DNA from: an uncultured Flavobacteriales bacterium
Lineage (GTDB): Bacteria > Bacteroidota > Bacteroidia > Flavobacteriales_D > Crocinitomicaceae
Length of the DNA: 45,908 bases
Direction: 5' to 3'
Assembly: GCA_913046365.1 (NCBI GenBank)
Contig: CAJWRM010000019.1
Coordinates: 1-45,908, forward strand
Both the position numbers and the translations under genes were made by a program. The notes beneath the pieces were generated by a model. The model saw only the letters and a list, made by a program, of their open reading frames with translations, did no database searches and had not been told where the DNA came from. The stretch's first letter is position 1, and each line of letters begins with the position of its first letter. Below, piece after piece: positions 26,648-34,077 of this stretch.

Positions 26648-28009
26648 ATGAAGATTTCAAATAATATTTTAGAAACTATAGGCAACACCCCACTTGTTAA
26701 ACTGAATAAGTTGACGAAGGAAGTTGATGCCATGGTTTTAGCGAAGGTTGAGTTTTTTAATCCAGGTAGCTCAGTTAAGGACCGTATGGCTGTTAAAATG
26801 GTTGAGGATGCTGAGGCTGATGGTCGCTTAAAACCGGGTGGTACAATTGTGGAGGGGACATCCGGGAATACAGGAATGGGTTTGGCTTTAGCTGCAATTA
26901 TAAAAGGATATAAGCTGATTTGCGTTTCTACGGATAAGCAGTCAAAAGAGAAGTTTGATATTCTTCGTGCTGTTGGAGCGGAGGTCATTGTTTGTCCTAC
27001 GGATGTCGATCCAAAGGATCCTAGATCTTATTATTCCACATCCAAACGGATTTCAGAGGAAACACCTAATTCATGGTATGTGAATCAGTACGACAACCCT
27101 TCAAATACAATTGCGCATTATGAGCAAACTGGTCCCGAGATTTGGGATCAAACCGATGGTAAAATAACACATTTTGTTGTCGGTGTTGGAACCGGTGGAA
27201 CGATTTCGGGAGTGGGAAAATACCTTAAAGAGAAAAATCCAGATATAAAAATATGGGGTATTGATACTTATGGGTCTGTATTTAAAAAGTACCATGAAAC
27301 GGGCATATTTGATGAAAATGAAATTTACTCCTATATCACCGAAGGTATAGGTGAAGATATTTTACCTGAGAATGTTGACTTCAGTGTGATTGATGGATTT
27401 GAAAAAGTTACCGATAAGGATGCCGCAGTATACACAAGGAAAATGGCGCGCGAGGAAGGTATATTTGCAGGTAACTCATGTGGCGCAGCGGTTAAAGGAC
27501 TTATACAGCTCAAAGAGAATTTTTCAAAAGATGATGTAGTGGTGGTTTTGTTACATGATTCAGGTAGTAGATATGTAGGAAAAATGTATAATGACGAGTG
27601 GATGCGTGAAAGAGGCTTTTTAGAAGAAGAAATTCTTACGGCCAAAGATTTGGTCAAAAACCACGAGGATAAACCCTTAATTTCAGTATTTTCTGAGGAG
27701 CTTGTTTCTCATGCAATTGCCAAAATGAGAAAGTTTGGGATTTCACAAATTCCTGTAATGAAGGACAATCAATTTGTAGGCTCAATTGATGATAGTGTCA
27801 TATACCAAACCTTGGTTGACAAACCGGAGCTAAGAGACGCACCGATATCATCTATTATGGGAGCTGCTTTTCCAATAGTGAAAGGTGGGACGCAGTTAGA
27901 GGAATTGTGCAAGCTAATTAATAAAAACACACCAGCTGTTCTTGTTGAATCGGATTCGGGATCTATGCATATCGTAACAAGATATGATATTATATCTGCT
28001 ATGTCATAA
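26648..28009 (+). CDS. cbs: Cystathionine beta-synthase (PLP domain plus CBS pair)
   Basis: Condenses serine and homocysteine to cystathionine, or acts as a related beta-replacing enzyme, with PLP as cofactor. Residues 1-320 are the fold-type II core: GNTPLVKLNKL, NPGSSVKDRMA with PLP Lys44, EGTSGNTGMGLALAA, and VGTGGTISGVGKYL. Residues about 335-453 form two CBS regulatory domains (HAIAKMRKFGISQIPVMKDN, the usual CBS motif). The heme-binding N-terminus of the animal enzyme is absent. A cysteine synthase CysM-CBS activity is the main alternative. One base separates its stop from the next gene. Confidence 0.92.
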   Translation: MKISNNILETIGNTPLVKLNKLTKEVDAMVLAKVEFFNPGSSVKDRMAVKMVEDAEADGRLKPGGTIVEGTSGNTGMGLALAAIIKGYKLICVSTDKQSKEKFDILRAVGAEVIVCPTDVDPKDPRSYYSTSKRISEETPNSWYVNQYDNPSNTIAHYEQTGPEIWDQTDGKITHFVVGVGTGGTISGVGKYLKEKNPDIKIWGIDTYGSVFKKYHETGIFDENEIYSYITEGIGEDILPENVDFSVIDGFEKVTDKDAAVYTRKMAREEGIFAGNSCGAAVKGLIQLKENFSKDDVVVVLLHDSGSRYVGKMYNDEWMRERGFLEEEILTAKDLVKNHEDKPLISVFSEELVSHAIAKMRKFGISQIPVMKDNQFVGSIDDSVIYQTLVDKPELRDAPISSIMGAAFPIVKGGTQLEELCKLINKNTPAVLVESDSGSMHIVTRYDIISAMS

Positions 28010-28010
28010 A

Positions 28011-28793
28011 ATGAATACGCGAATCTTTGTTGACCAATTAAATCGTGATGTACTTATAAATAACGCACCAAAGCGAATTGTCTCTTTAGTTCCTTCGCTC
28101 ACTGAGTTTTTACATTACTTAGGGTTTGAAGAAGAGGTAATCGGTATAACTAAGTTTTGCATTCATCCTACTATTTGGTTTGAAAAAAAGGAGCGCATAG
28201 GAGGGACCAAGCGACTAAATATTGATCGCATTAAGGCCCTTGAACCGGATCTTATTATCGGAAATAAGGAAGAAAATACAAAAGACGATATTTCCGCACT
28301 AGAGTGTTTTGCTCCCATTTGGATGAGTGATGTTAATAGCTTTGATGATGCCATTGAAATGATCAAGCAATTAGGGGTAGTACTTTCGAAAGAACGGGCT
28401 TGTAATACATTAATAACCGATCTTGGCTTTGCCTATAGCGCGATAAGAGATTTAGGTAAACATCTTTCTGTTCTTTATTTTATTTGGGATAAACCATCTT
28501 ATGTGGCAGGTCAGCTTACTTTTATAGGTAGTATTATCGAAACCTTAGGATTCAAGAATAATGCGCATCTCGAACGTTACCCAGAAGTTCAGGACCTAGG
28601 CAATTGCGAGCCTAATTATGTCTTTTTAAGTTCTGAGCCTTTTCCTTTTGAAGAAAAGCATAAGGAAAAATACCAATCTCGTTTTCCGCGTTCTAAAATC
28701 ATTCTTGTCGATGGTGAGATGTTTTCTTGGTACGGTTCACGAATGCTTCCTGCAGCGGATTATTTCAAAAACAAGCTAAAGAAACTACTATGA
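28011..28793 (+). CDS. BtuF-like helical-backbone metal receptor without signal peptide
   Basis: A 260-residue protein of the periplasmic-binding fold that binds cobalamin or iron-siderophore complexes. Family landmarks are APKRIVSLVPSLTEFLHYLG, VIGITKFCIHP, ERIGGTKRLNIDRIKALEPD with LIIGNKEENT, and the C-terminal FPRSKIILVDGEMFSWYGSR. No signal peptide is present from ATG 28011, which lies 1 base after the cbs stop; the longer frame start inside cbs adds nothing signal-like. Similar leaderless proteins are known in Bacteroidota, but how they act is unclear. A link to the B12-dependent mutase in this window is tempting but unproven. Its ATGA overlaps the next gene. Confidence 0.85.
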   Translation: MNTRIFVDQLNRDVLINNAPKRIVSLVPSLTEFLHYLGFEEEVIGITKFCIHPTIWFEKKERIGGTKRLNIDRIKALEPDLIIGNKEENTKDDISALECFAPIWMSDVNSFDDAIEMIKQLGVVLSKERACNTLITDLGFAYSAIRDLGKHLSVLYFIWDKPSYVAGQLTFIGSIIETLGFKNNAHLERYPEVQDLGNCEPNYVFLSSEPFPFEEKHKEKYQSRFPRSKIILVDGEMFSWYGSRMLPAADYFKNKLKKLL

Positions 28794-29173
28794 AGGATAT
28801 CATTTTTTATGACGCGGCCTGTCCGTTATGCTCAAGAGTGGTTCGCTTTATTTTAAAGAATGAGCGAAATGAAAGTCTTTTCTTTTCTGCCCTTCAAGGG
28901 AAACACGCGAGGTCTTTTTTGCCGAATGAGGGTATTCTCGAAATTGATATGAAAACCTTCTATTTATTTAAGGCAGGAAGAATATATGATAGATCAACCG
29001 CAGCGTTACGTTTGATACCTTATCTGAAATGGTATTTTAATGTTTTTTTGGTCTTTTGGATTTTTCCAAAAGTTCTCAGAGACTTTTTTTACAATGTTGT
29101 CTCAAAATACAGATACCGCTTATTTAAAGATCGCTGTGAACTGGGCAAGGTTGATGCTGTAAGAATGCTTTAG
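28790..29173 (+). CDS. DCC-family thiol-disulfide oxidoreductase-like protein (DUF393)
   Basis: A 127-residue protein with the DCC signature near its start: IIFYDAACPLC, with Asp8, Cys11 and Cys14. The thioredoxin-like fold of DUF393 is suggested by FFSALQGKHAR, by TFYLFKAGRIYDRSTAALRL, and by a hydrophobic segment YLKWYFNVFLVFWIFPKVLRD typical of the family. ATG 28790 overlaps the stop of the BtuF-like gene in an ATGA, so the two are probably coupled; the frame upstream lies in that gene. A redox role fits the CxxC, but partners are unknown. Confidence 0.87.
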   Translation: MKDIIFYDAACPLCSRVVRFILKNERNESLFFSALQGKHARSFLPNEGILEIDMKTFYLFKAGRIYDRSTAALRLIPYLKWYFNVFLVFWIFPKVLRDFFYNVVSKYRYRLFKDRCELGKVDAVRML

Positions 29174-29174
29174 A

Positions 29175-29513
29175 CTAAGATTTTAACTTTAGTAACCTTG
29201 TTTTTATGTTATCTAATTTGGATGCTACAGTGAGTTTAGTATCAAAAATGAGGCTTTTATCTTTCGATTCTAGTGCTTTTTTAGCGCCGTCTAATGTGAA
29301 CAGTTGAACTTTCACCAAGGCATATATTTTATTAATTTCTTCGATCTCCTTTACTGAATATAGGCGGTTACCTTTTTTATTCCTTTTCGAAACTTTCAGC
29401 TTGAATTCTTTTTCCCAAAATCTTAAAAGTGAAGCATTTACATTAAGCATTTCAGCAAGCTCTCCAATGCTGTAATATAGTTTGGTAAGATGTTGTGTAT
29501 CAATAACTGGCAC
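29175..29513 (-). CDS. MerR-family transcriptional regulator
   Basis: A 112-residue DNA-binding protein. The winged helix-turn-helix is KLYYSIGELAEMLNVNASLL with RFWEKEF, then NRLYSVKEIEEINKIYALV. The short C-terminal coil (LKLKS end) has no metal-binding Cys cluster, so it is not a typical metal sensor. The best start is GTG 29513. It converges with the DCC gene one base away and is divergent from the NlpC/P60 gene, which it might control. A -7 candidate with one mismatch (TATTTTCG on the minus strand, 29534-29541) lies upstream. Bacteroidota genomes often carry one such small MerR protein; its target is unknown to me. Confidence 0.88.
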   Translation of the reverse strand: MPVIDTQHLTKLYYSIGELAEMLNVNASLLRFWEKEFKLKVSKRNKKGNRLYSVKEIEEINKIYALVKVQLFTLDGAKKALESKDKSLIFDTKLTVASKLDNIKTRLLKLKS

Positions 29514-29545
29514 GGCTGATATTAAATTATTATCGAAAATAGTTA

Positions 29546-29553
29546 TAATTTTG
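29546..29553 (+). promoter_or_regulatory. Bacteroidota -7 box for the exported NlpC/P60 gene
   Basis: TAATTTTG is an exact TAnnTTTG match ending 8 bases before the ATG at 29562, so the leader would be extremely short or absent. It lies in the 48-bp spacer shared with the divergent MerR gene. Confidence 0.5.
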
Positions 29554-29561
29554 CACTCTTG

Positions 29562-30098
29562 ATGCGGTTTAGATTGTCTAAAAATATTTTTTTATTTCTA
29601 ATTCTTTTTGTCTCTCTTGAACATTTAGTAGCACAGACGGACATTGGAGATAACGATAGCTCTTTTGATTCGGATAATGAGATTGATTCGATTATTGAGC
29701 AAAAATCTGATGCGATTATTAAATATGCTAAGCAATTCATGGGCGTTCCATACGTTTGGGGCGGAATGTCTCCTTCTGGTTTTGATTGTTCAGGGTTTAT
29801 CAATTATGTTTTCAAAGGATTTGGTTTTAGTTTGACAAGAACGAGCTACGGGCTAGCAGAGCTAGGTACAACTGTAACGCTGAAAAATCTTCAGCCTGGT
29901 GATTTGATGTTTTTCAAAGCAAGAAATATGAACACAACTCGTGTAGGACATGTAGCCTTAGTCGTAGATACAACAGATGGTGTTATTCAATTCATCCATG
30001 CCGCACGAAATGGCATACGTATTGACACTTTTAACAATAATAGCTATTATGTCCCCAGGTACATTAAGTCCAAACGAATGGATTATGTGGGGTACTAA
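29562..30098 (+). CDS. Exported NlpC/P60 (C40) peptidase
   Basis: A 178-residue peptidoglycan endopeptidase with a signal peptide (residues about 1-24, EHLVAQ). A short acidic linker (DNDSSFDSDNEIDS) precedes a minimal NlpC/P60 domain: FMGVPYVWGGMSPSGFDCSGF with the catalytic Cys, VGHVALVVD with the His, and FIHAARNG with the third residue. Unlike the peptidase at 2669-3466 it has no SH3 part. ATG 29562 is preferred over the preceding TTG. It would act in the periplasm on stem peptides. It sits 15 bases before the queuosine transporter gene on the same strand, though the two functions look unrelated. Confidence 0.92.
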   Translation: MRFRLSKNIFLFLILFVSLEHLVAQTDIGDNDSSFDSDNEIDSIIEQKSDAIIKYAKQFMGVPYVWGGMSPSGFDCSGFINYVFKGFGFSLTRTSYGLAELGTTVTLKNLQPGDLMFFKARNMNTTRVGHVALVVDTTDGVIQFIHAARNGIRIDTFNNNSYYVPRYIKSKRMDYVGY

Positions 30099-30113
30099 CT
30101 TTTTATTTGTTCA

Positions 30114-30806
30114 ATGAAAACATACTCGCTTAACAGAAGTCAATGGCTTTTCGTCTTTCTTGCAGGTTTATTTGTTACCAACGCTGTAACTGCGGAGCTT
30201 ATAAGTAATAAGCTAATTGAGATTCCAATAGAATTTAATCTTTTCGGAGGGAACTTCGGTCCTTTTGTAACAATTGTTGGTATTCTACCTTGGCCCGTTG
30301 TTTTTCTACTTACAGACCTTTTGAATGAGTTTTATGGCTACAAGGCAGTTCGAAAGTTAAGCTGGATTACGGCAATTTTAATTGCCTATTGTTTCTTGAT
30401 AGTAGGACTTTCGATGGAAATTCCTGCTGTAAATATTCCCGGATCAAATCTTTCAGACGATAGTGCTTACAATAAGGTTTTTGGACAGGCTCAAATGGTA
30501 ATAGTTGGCAGTATTTGCGCTTTTTTAGTTTCTCAATTGTTAGATGCCTCTTTGTTTTCATGGATCAAATCAAAGACGGGAGATCGATTTATTTGGCTCA
30601 GAAGTACAGGCAGTACATTGGTTTCTCAATTGATTGACTCATATATTGTTTTATATATTGGTTTTGTTCTTCCCGGGTCTTTGTCTTTTGTCGATTTCAT
30701 GACGATCGCACCAACAAATTATGTACTAAAAATCATTATTGCGATTCTGCTAACCCCTCTAATCTATTTGGGGCATTATTTGATTAAACGGTACTTGAAG
30801 ATTTAA
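30114..30806 (+). CDS. yhhQ: Queuosine precursor transporter (YhhQ/DUF165 family)
   Basis: A 230-residue inner membrane protein with about six hydrophobic helices. Family landmarks are VTNAVTAELISNKLIEI near the first helix, ILPWPVVFLLTDLLNEFYGYKAVRK after the second, FLVSQLLDASLFSWIKSKTG and STLVSQLIDSYIVLYIGFVLPG. Members import queuine or preQ0/preQ1 for the tRNA modification queuosine. The specific substrate cannot be read from sequence. It begins 15 bases after the NlpC/P60 stop and overlaps the convergent MFS gene by 4 bases. Confidence 0.92.
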   Translation: MKTYSLNRSQWLFVFLAGLFVTNAVTAELISNKLIEIPIEFNLFGGNFGPFVTIVGILPWPVVFLLTDLLNEFYGYKAVRKLSWITAILIAYCFLIVGLSMEIPAVNIPGSNLSDDSAYNKVFGQAQMVIVGSICAFLVSQLLDASLFSWIKSKTGDRFIWLRSTGSTLVSQLIDSYIVLYIGFVLPGSLSFVDFMTIAPTNYVLKIIIAILLTPLIYLGHYLIKRYLKI

Positions 30807-31966
30807 AACTCAGATTGGCGATTTAGCTTATGCCATAGCAAGTAAACAAGCGCGAGAGCACTCATTACCATACCCCAAAGAAAAACTTCTGGTATTGAAT
30901 CGGCAGTATTGTCATAGGTAATTAACGTAGATAGTGAGCCAATCATAATGCCTGCCTCCAAGGCGATAAATATGGTGCCAGCACCAACACCGCGCCTGCT
31001 GATATGAGATAAATCAGCTGTCCAAGCGAATAGAGTAGGGCTAGAAACTCCTGTTGCTAAGCCAAATACGATTGCCGCCAATACAAAAGAATTATAAGAG
31101 TCGACACGCGCCAAAAGCAACATAGATAGAAACAGCATGCAAACGCCTATAATCATCGTTTCGCGTCTGCCAATCCGATCGGAAAGAGAGGATGCAAATA
31201 ACCTAACGAGGATTGTGGACATAACATAAAATCCAAAGAAAAAGCCCTTGTTTTCAATTCCTAAAAACCCAGATATTTCCGGAGTAAGAACGAAAATCAT
31301 ACCTGTGCATGCGGTCGTTAATAACATAACGACTGCCGCTGGAATAACAGAAGGTTCTATGACATCATTCCATTTTACTTTTAGCTGACTACCATCAAAT
31401 TTCTGAGGGTTTTCTATTGTTTCTTCCACTTTTAACAAAAAAACACCTGAGAGTAATGATGTTGCTCCAGAAATAATGAAAAGCGCATCCATTCCGAAGT
31501 TAATCCCAATCCATGATCCTGAGAACTGCCCAACACCAAAACCTAATGAAATAAATGTACCCCACAATCCCATTGCTCTTCCTCGCTGATTCGCCGGTAT
31601 GATGTCTGTGAGCAGAGCTGTAGAGCCAGTTGGTGTGAATCCGGCACTAAACCCATGCAAGAATCTTAAGGTTAAAAAGAATAGCACTGAAAACGAGAAT
31701 GGATATGCCCATGAAATTAAAATGGAAAATAAAATACCTAAGTAGATTACTTTTTTTCGGCCTATGGTGTCAGTAAGCTTTCCTGAAAACGGTCTCGATA
31801 TTGCTGCAGAGATTGTAAACAATGTAATTACAAGTCCTTTTTTATCTGCACCCCCTAGACTTGAAATAAAATCATTGAGCTCTGGAAGAATTAAATTAAA
31901 ACTCGTCATGAAAAAAAACATGGAAATGGTCAGTAGCCAAAAGTTTTTCCCGTATTTTAATTTCAT
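30803..31966 (-). CDS. MFS transporter
   Basis: A 387-residue major facilitator with about twelve membrane helices. The loop 2-3 motif is GKLTDTIGRKKVIYLG and is echoed between helices 8 and 9 as ASSLSDRIGRRETMIIG, the internal duplication typical of MFS. FLHGFSAGFTPTGSTALLTD and NQRGRAMGLWGTFISLGFGVG resemble drug/H+ antiporters and arabinose-efflux-like permeases. The substrate is not predictable. ATG 31966 leaves a 61-bp spacer to the divergent msrB gene. It overlaps the convergent transporter gene by 4 bases. Confidence 0.9.
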   Translation of the reverse strand: MKLKYGKNFWLLTISMFFFMTSFNLILPELNDFISSLGGADKKGLVITLFTISAAISRPFSGKLTDTIGRKKVIYLGILFSILISWAYPFSFSVLFFLTLRFLHGFSAGFTPTGSTALLTDIIPANQRGRAMGLWGTFISLGFGVGQFSGSWIGINFGMDALFIISGATSLLSGVFLLKVEETIENPQKFDGSQLKVKWNDVIEPSVIPAAVVMLLTTACTGMIFVLTPEISGFLGIENKGFFFGFYVMSTILVRLFASSLSDRIGRRETMIIGVCMLFLSMLLLARVDSYNSFVLAAIVFGLATGVSSPTLFAWTADLSHISRRGVGAGTIFIALEAGIMIGSLSTLITYDNTADSIPEVFLWGMVMSALALVYLLWHKLNRQSEF

Positions 31967-32027
31967 TGTGTAAATGTAAAGTAATATTGTAAAGAGAACA
32001 TCTATTTTAGTTCTTTGTTTAATGTTT

Positions 32028-32477
32028 ATGAAACATTCTATTTTTTACCTTTTCCTGTTTGTTTTTATATCTTGTGAGGCTCAAAATTCTTCAGAAGAGA
32101 ATTCTTTTAATGGCCGGATACTGCCCGAAAATGTTTGTCGTGTTGTAAAGAATGGTGGTACTGAAAGACCATTTACCGGTGAGTTCTGGGACCACAAAGC
32201 AGAAGGTACATATATCTGCGTGGCTTGTGATAATCCACTTTTCTCAAGTAAAGATAAGTATAAGTCGGGTTCCGGATGGCCTAGCTATTACGATGTTTTG
32301 AATGAAGGAAAGGTAAAAAAAGTAGATGATTTAAGTTTTGGAATGAGACGAATTGAAATCCAATGTGCAGAATGTGAGGCCCATTTGGGCCATTTATTTA
32401 ATGATGGTCCGAAACCTACAGGAATGCGGTATTGTGTAAATTCTGCATCTTTAAAATTTATTCCTAAAAATCAATGA
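32028..32477 (+). CDS. msrB: Peptide-methionine (R)-S-oxide reductase, lipoprotein form
   Basis: Reduces the R form of methionine sulfoxide in proteins. The N-terminus MKHSIFYLFLFVFISCEAQ is a lipoprotein signal with an ISC lipobox, so the enzyme is probably anchored in the envelope. The MsrB domain has the zinc pairs CVAC and CAEC, the block SGSGWPSYYDVL, AHLGHLFNDGPKPTG, and the catalytic Cys in MRYCVNSASLKF. I prefer ATG 32028; an ATG two codons earlier (32022) is also possible. Its stop overlaps msrA in an ATGA, so the two repair enzymes are co-translated. Confidence 0.95.
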   Translation: MKHSIFYLFLFVFISCEAQNSSEENSFNGRILPENVCRVVKNGGTERPFTGEFWDHKAEGTYICVACDNPLFSSKDKYKSGSGWPSYYDVLNEGKVKKVDDLSFGMRRIEIQCAECEAHLGHLFNDGPKPTGMRYCVNSASLKFIPKNQ

Positions 32478-33010
32478 GTAGAATATCAATTGCAACATTT
32501 GGAGCAGGCTGTTTCTGGTGCACCGAAGCCTGTTTTGATGAACTCAATGGAGTTCATGAGGTTGTGCCAGGTTTTTCCGGTGGGAAACGTGAAAACCCGA
32601 GCTATGAGCAGGTCTGCTCTGGTGCTACGGGTCATGCTGAAGTAGCGCAAATTACATTTGACGAGGATGTGATTTCATTCCAAGAATTATTACGAGTGTT
32701 TTGGTTTATACATGATCCAACCCAACTCAATAGGCAAGGGAATGATATTGGAACCCATTATAGAAGTGTGGTTTTTTATCATAATGAAGGCCAAGCTGAA
32801 TTGGCGAAAAACATTAAATCAAGCTTGACTGAGCAAAACGTGTGGGATGCGCCTATTGTTACTGAAATATCGCCTTTTGACCGCTTTTATGCCGCTGAAA
32901 ATTACCACAAGGATTATTTGAAAAATAATCCAACTAATATGTATTGTCAGGCGGTAGTTCGTCCTAAAATGGAAAAGTTTAAGCTTGTCTTTGCTGAACT
33001 ATTAAAATAG
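32474..33010 (+). CDS. msrA: Peptide-methionine (S)-S-oxide reductase
   Basis: Reduces the S form of methionine sulfoxide. The 178-residue protein starts with ATFGAGCFWCTEACF, where Cys13 is the catalytic residue, and has GFSGGKRENPSYEQVCSGATGHAE, LRVFWFIHDPTQLNRQGNDIGTHYRS and FYAAENYHKDYL, all standard MsrA blocks. It has no signal peptide, so it should stay in the cytoplasm even though its operon partner MsrB looks exported. It starts within the msrB stop codon and converges with the ferredoxin gene 2 bases away. Confidence 0.96.
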   Translation: MSRISIATFGAGCFWCTEACFDELNGVHEVVPGFSGGKRENPSYEQVCSGATGHAEVAQITFDEDVISFQELLRVFWFIHDPTQLNRQGNDIGTHYRSVVFYHNEGQAELAKNIKSSLTEQNVWDAPIVTEISPFDRFYAAENYHKDYLKNNPTNMYCQAVVRPKMEKFKLVFAELLK

Positions 33011-33012
33011 AG

Positions 33013-33339
33013 CTATGCCTCCGGAGCAAGCCGAAGTACGATTCCGTCGATTGACTCGTTTAATTGTATCTGGCAACCTAAACGGCTTTCATTCTTTACG
33101 AAGAATGCTTGGTCTAGCATATCCAATTCATCATCGCTTTGTTCAGGTAGGGGAGTGTCAGACTCTAAATAGCATTGACATGTTGCACACATAGCCATAC
33201 CACCGCATTCTCCTAAAACAGGGAGTTCATAGGCTCTGCACAACTCCATAATATTCATGCTCATATCAGTCGGACCTCTAAGGACGTGTTCTTTATTCTC
33301 TCTATCAATAATATGCACCTTAATCGTATTGTCTTCCAT
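33013..33339 (-). CDS. [2Fe-2S] ferredoxin, adrenodoxin-like
   Basis: A 108-residue soluble electron carrier. The cluster ligands are Cys45, Cys51, Cys54 and Cys89, in GECGGMAMCATCQCYLES and then RLGCQIQL, the C-x5-C-x2-C...C spacing of plant/adrenodoxin-type ferredoxins. The acidic patch EQSDDELDMLDQA lies between, as in adrenodoxins that serve hydroxylases or iron-sulfur assembly. Two more Cys residues (34 and 56) are present. It lies 2 bases after the gene for the Rieske-like lipoprotein and is probably in its operon. The redox partner is unknown. Confidence 0.93.
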   Translation of the reverse strand: MEDNTIKVHIIDRENKEHVLRGPTDMSMNIMELCRAYELPVLGECGGMAMCATCQCYLESDTPLPEQSDDELDMLDQAFFVKNESRLGCQIQLNESIDGIVLRLAPEA

Positions 33340-33341
33340 GA

Positions 33342-33767
33342 CTAATTATAAATCGTGACGATACTATTTCCGTTGAAATTGCAAGCATACTGCATTAAAC
33401 CGTATTGTGACCCATTGATTGGGCTACCGTCATAAAGTGAAAATGTCGCACCGCTACAAGAGTCTTTAAGTATTAAGAAATTATCTGTATCGGGATAGAG
33501 TGGTTCTTCACATTCTGCGTTTGGATCAGCAGGTGAATGCCGGTCAAAAGCAATAAATTCATCTAGAGACCTTCTGTACACAATAATTCCGCGTGACCCT
33601 CCAATTACGTAGGCATATCCGCCAACTCCTGCCAGTGCATAATAGCTTGGGAGGTTTAGGTCAATACTTTGGTTAAAAGGGACATAGGGTACAGGGTGGG
33701 TGTTTTGCTTGCCGCAGGAGCCACTCACTAAGAATAGGGAGATTACGAATAAGATTTGTAATTTCAT
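33342..33767 (-). CDS. Lipoprotein with a Rieske-like fold lacking cluster ligands
   Basis: A 141-residue lipoprotein (lipobox VSGSCGK). The core YVIGGSRGIIVYRRSLDEFI, then AFDRHSPADPNAECEEPLYP and LKDSCSGATFSLYDGSPING, follows a pattern I recall from Bacteroidota Rieske-like lipoproteins: FDR then a CPYHP-like site, and DSCxGSxF-DGxPxxGPA. The C-x-H and C-x2-H ligand pairs are not present, so it is unlikely to hold a [2Fe-2S] centre. It is the first gene of a pair with a true ferredoxin. The family assignment is moderate; it could instead be a structural lipoprotein. Confidence 0.65.
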   Translation of the reverse strand: MKLQILFVISLFLVSGSCGKQNTHPVPYVPFNQSIDLNLPSYYALAGVGGYAYVIGGSRGIIVYRRSLDEFIAFDRHSPADPNAECEEPLYPDTDNFLILKDSCSGATFSLYDGSPINGSQYGLMQYACNFNGNSIVTIYN

Positions 33768-33771
33768 TACT

Positions 33772-33779
33772 CAAAGATA
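33772..33779 (-). promoter_or_regulatory. Bacteroidota -7 box for the Rieske-like lipoprotein-ferredoxin pair
   Basis: On the minus strand the sequence is TATCTTTG, an exact TAnnTTTG match with only 4 bases before the ATG at 33767. Transcription from it would start at or within the start codon, implying a leaderless mRNA. No good -33 element is seen. Confidence 0.5.
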
Positions 33780-33786
33780 CCCAAAC

Positions 33787-34062
33787 TTGAGGAGAGTTTT
33801 TCCGATACTGCTTGTTATTTTTCTAAGTTCAATTTGTCTTGGATGTGCTTCGAATGCAAATACTTCCGCTCAAATGGACCCTAAACTAACCAAAAAAATT
33901 TTACGTCAAGAGCGAAAAAGAGAGCGATCGAAAAAGAAGTATTTTGAGAAAAAATTCAAAATGCATCGAAAAAACCAAAGCAGGGGGAATAGAAAAATAC
34001 TGCGTAAAAGTGATCGTAAACTTAAGCGGCACAAAAGGAAGCAACGAAGAAGAAATCAATAA
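33787..34062 (+). CDS. Small very basic lipoprotein
   Basis: About 91 residues from TTG 33787. This start gives MRRVFPILLVIFLSSICLGC, a textbook lipoprotein signal with the lipidated Cys at residue 20. The open frame reaches back to 33700, but that part lies antisense to the neighbouring lipoprotein and spoils the signal. After ASNANTSAQMDPK the remaining ~57 residues are extraordinarily rich in Lys and Arg (RQERKRERSKKKYFEKKF, then SDRKLKRHKRKQRRRNQ). No family is recognised. A role in binding nucleic acid, anionic polysaccharide or LPS is only a guess. It converges with the CotH gene 15 bases away. Confidence 0.6.
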   Translation: MRRVFPILLVIFLSSICLGCASNANTSAQMDPKLTKKILRQERKRERSKKKYFEKKFKMHRKNQSRGNRKILRKSDRKLKRHKRKQRRRNQ

Positions 34063-34077
34063 AAACAGGGCCTTAAA

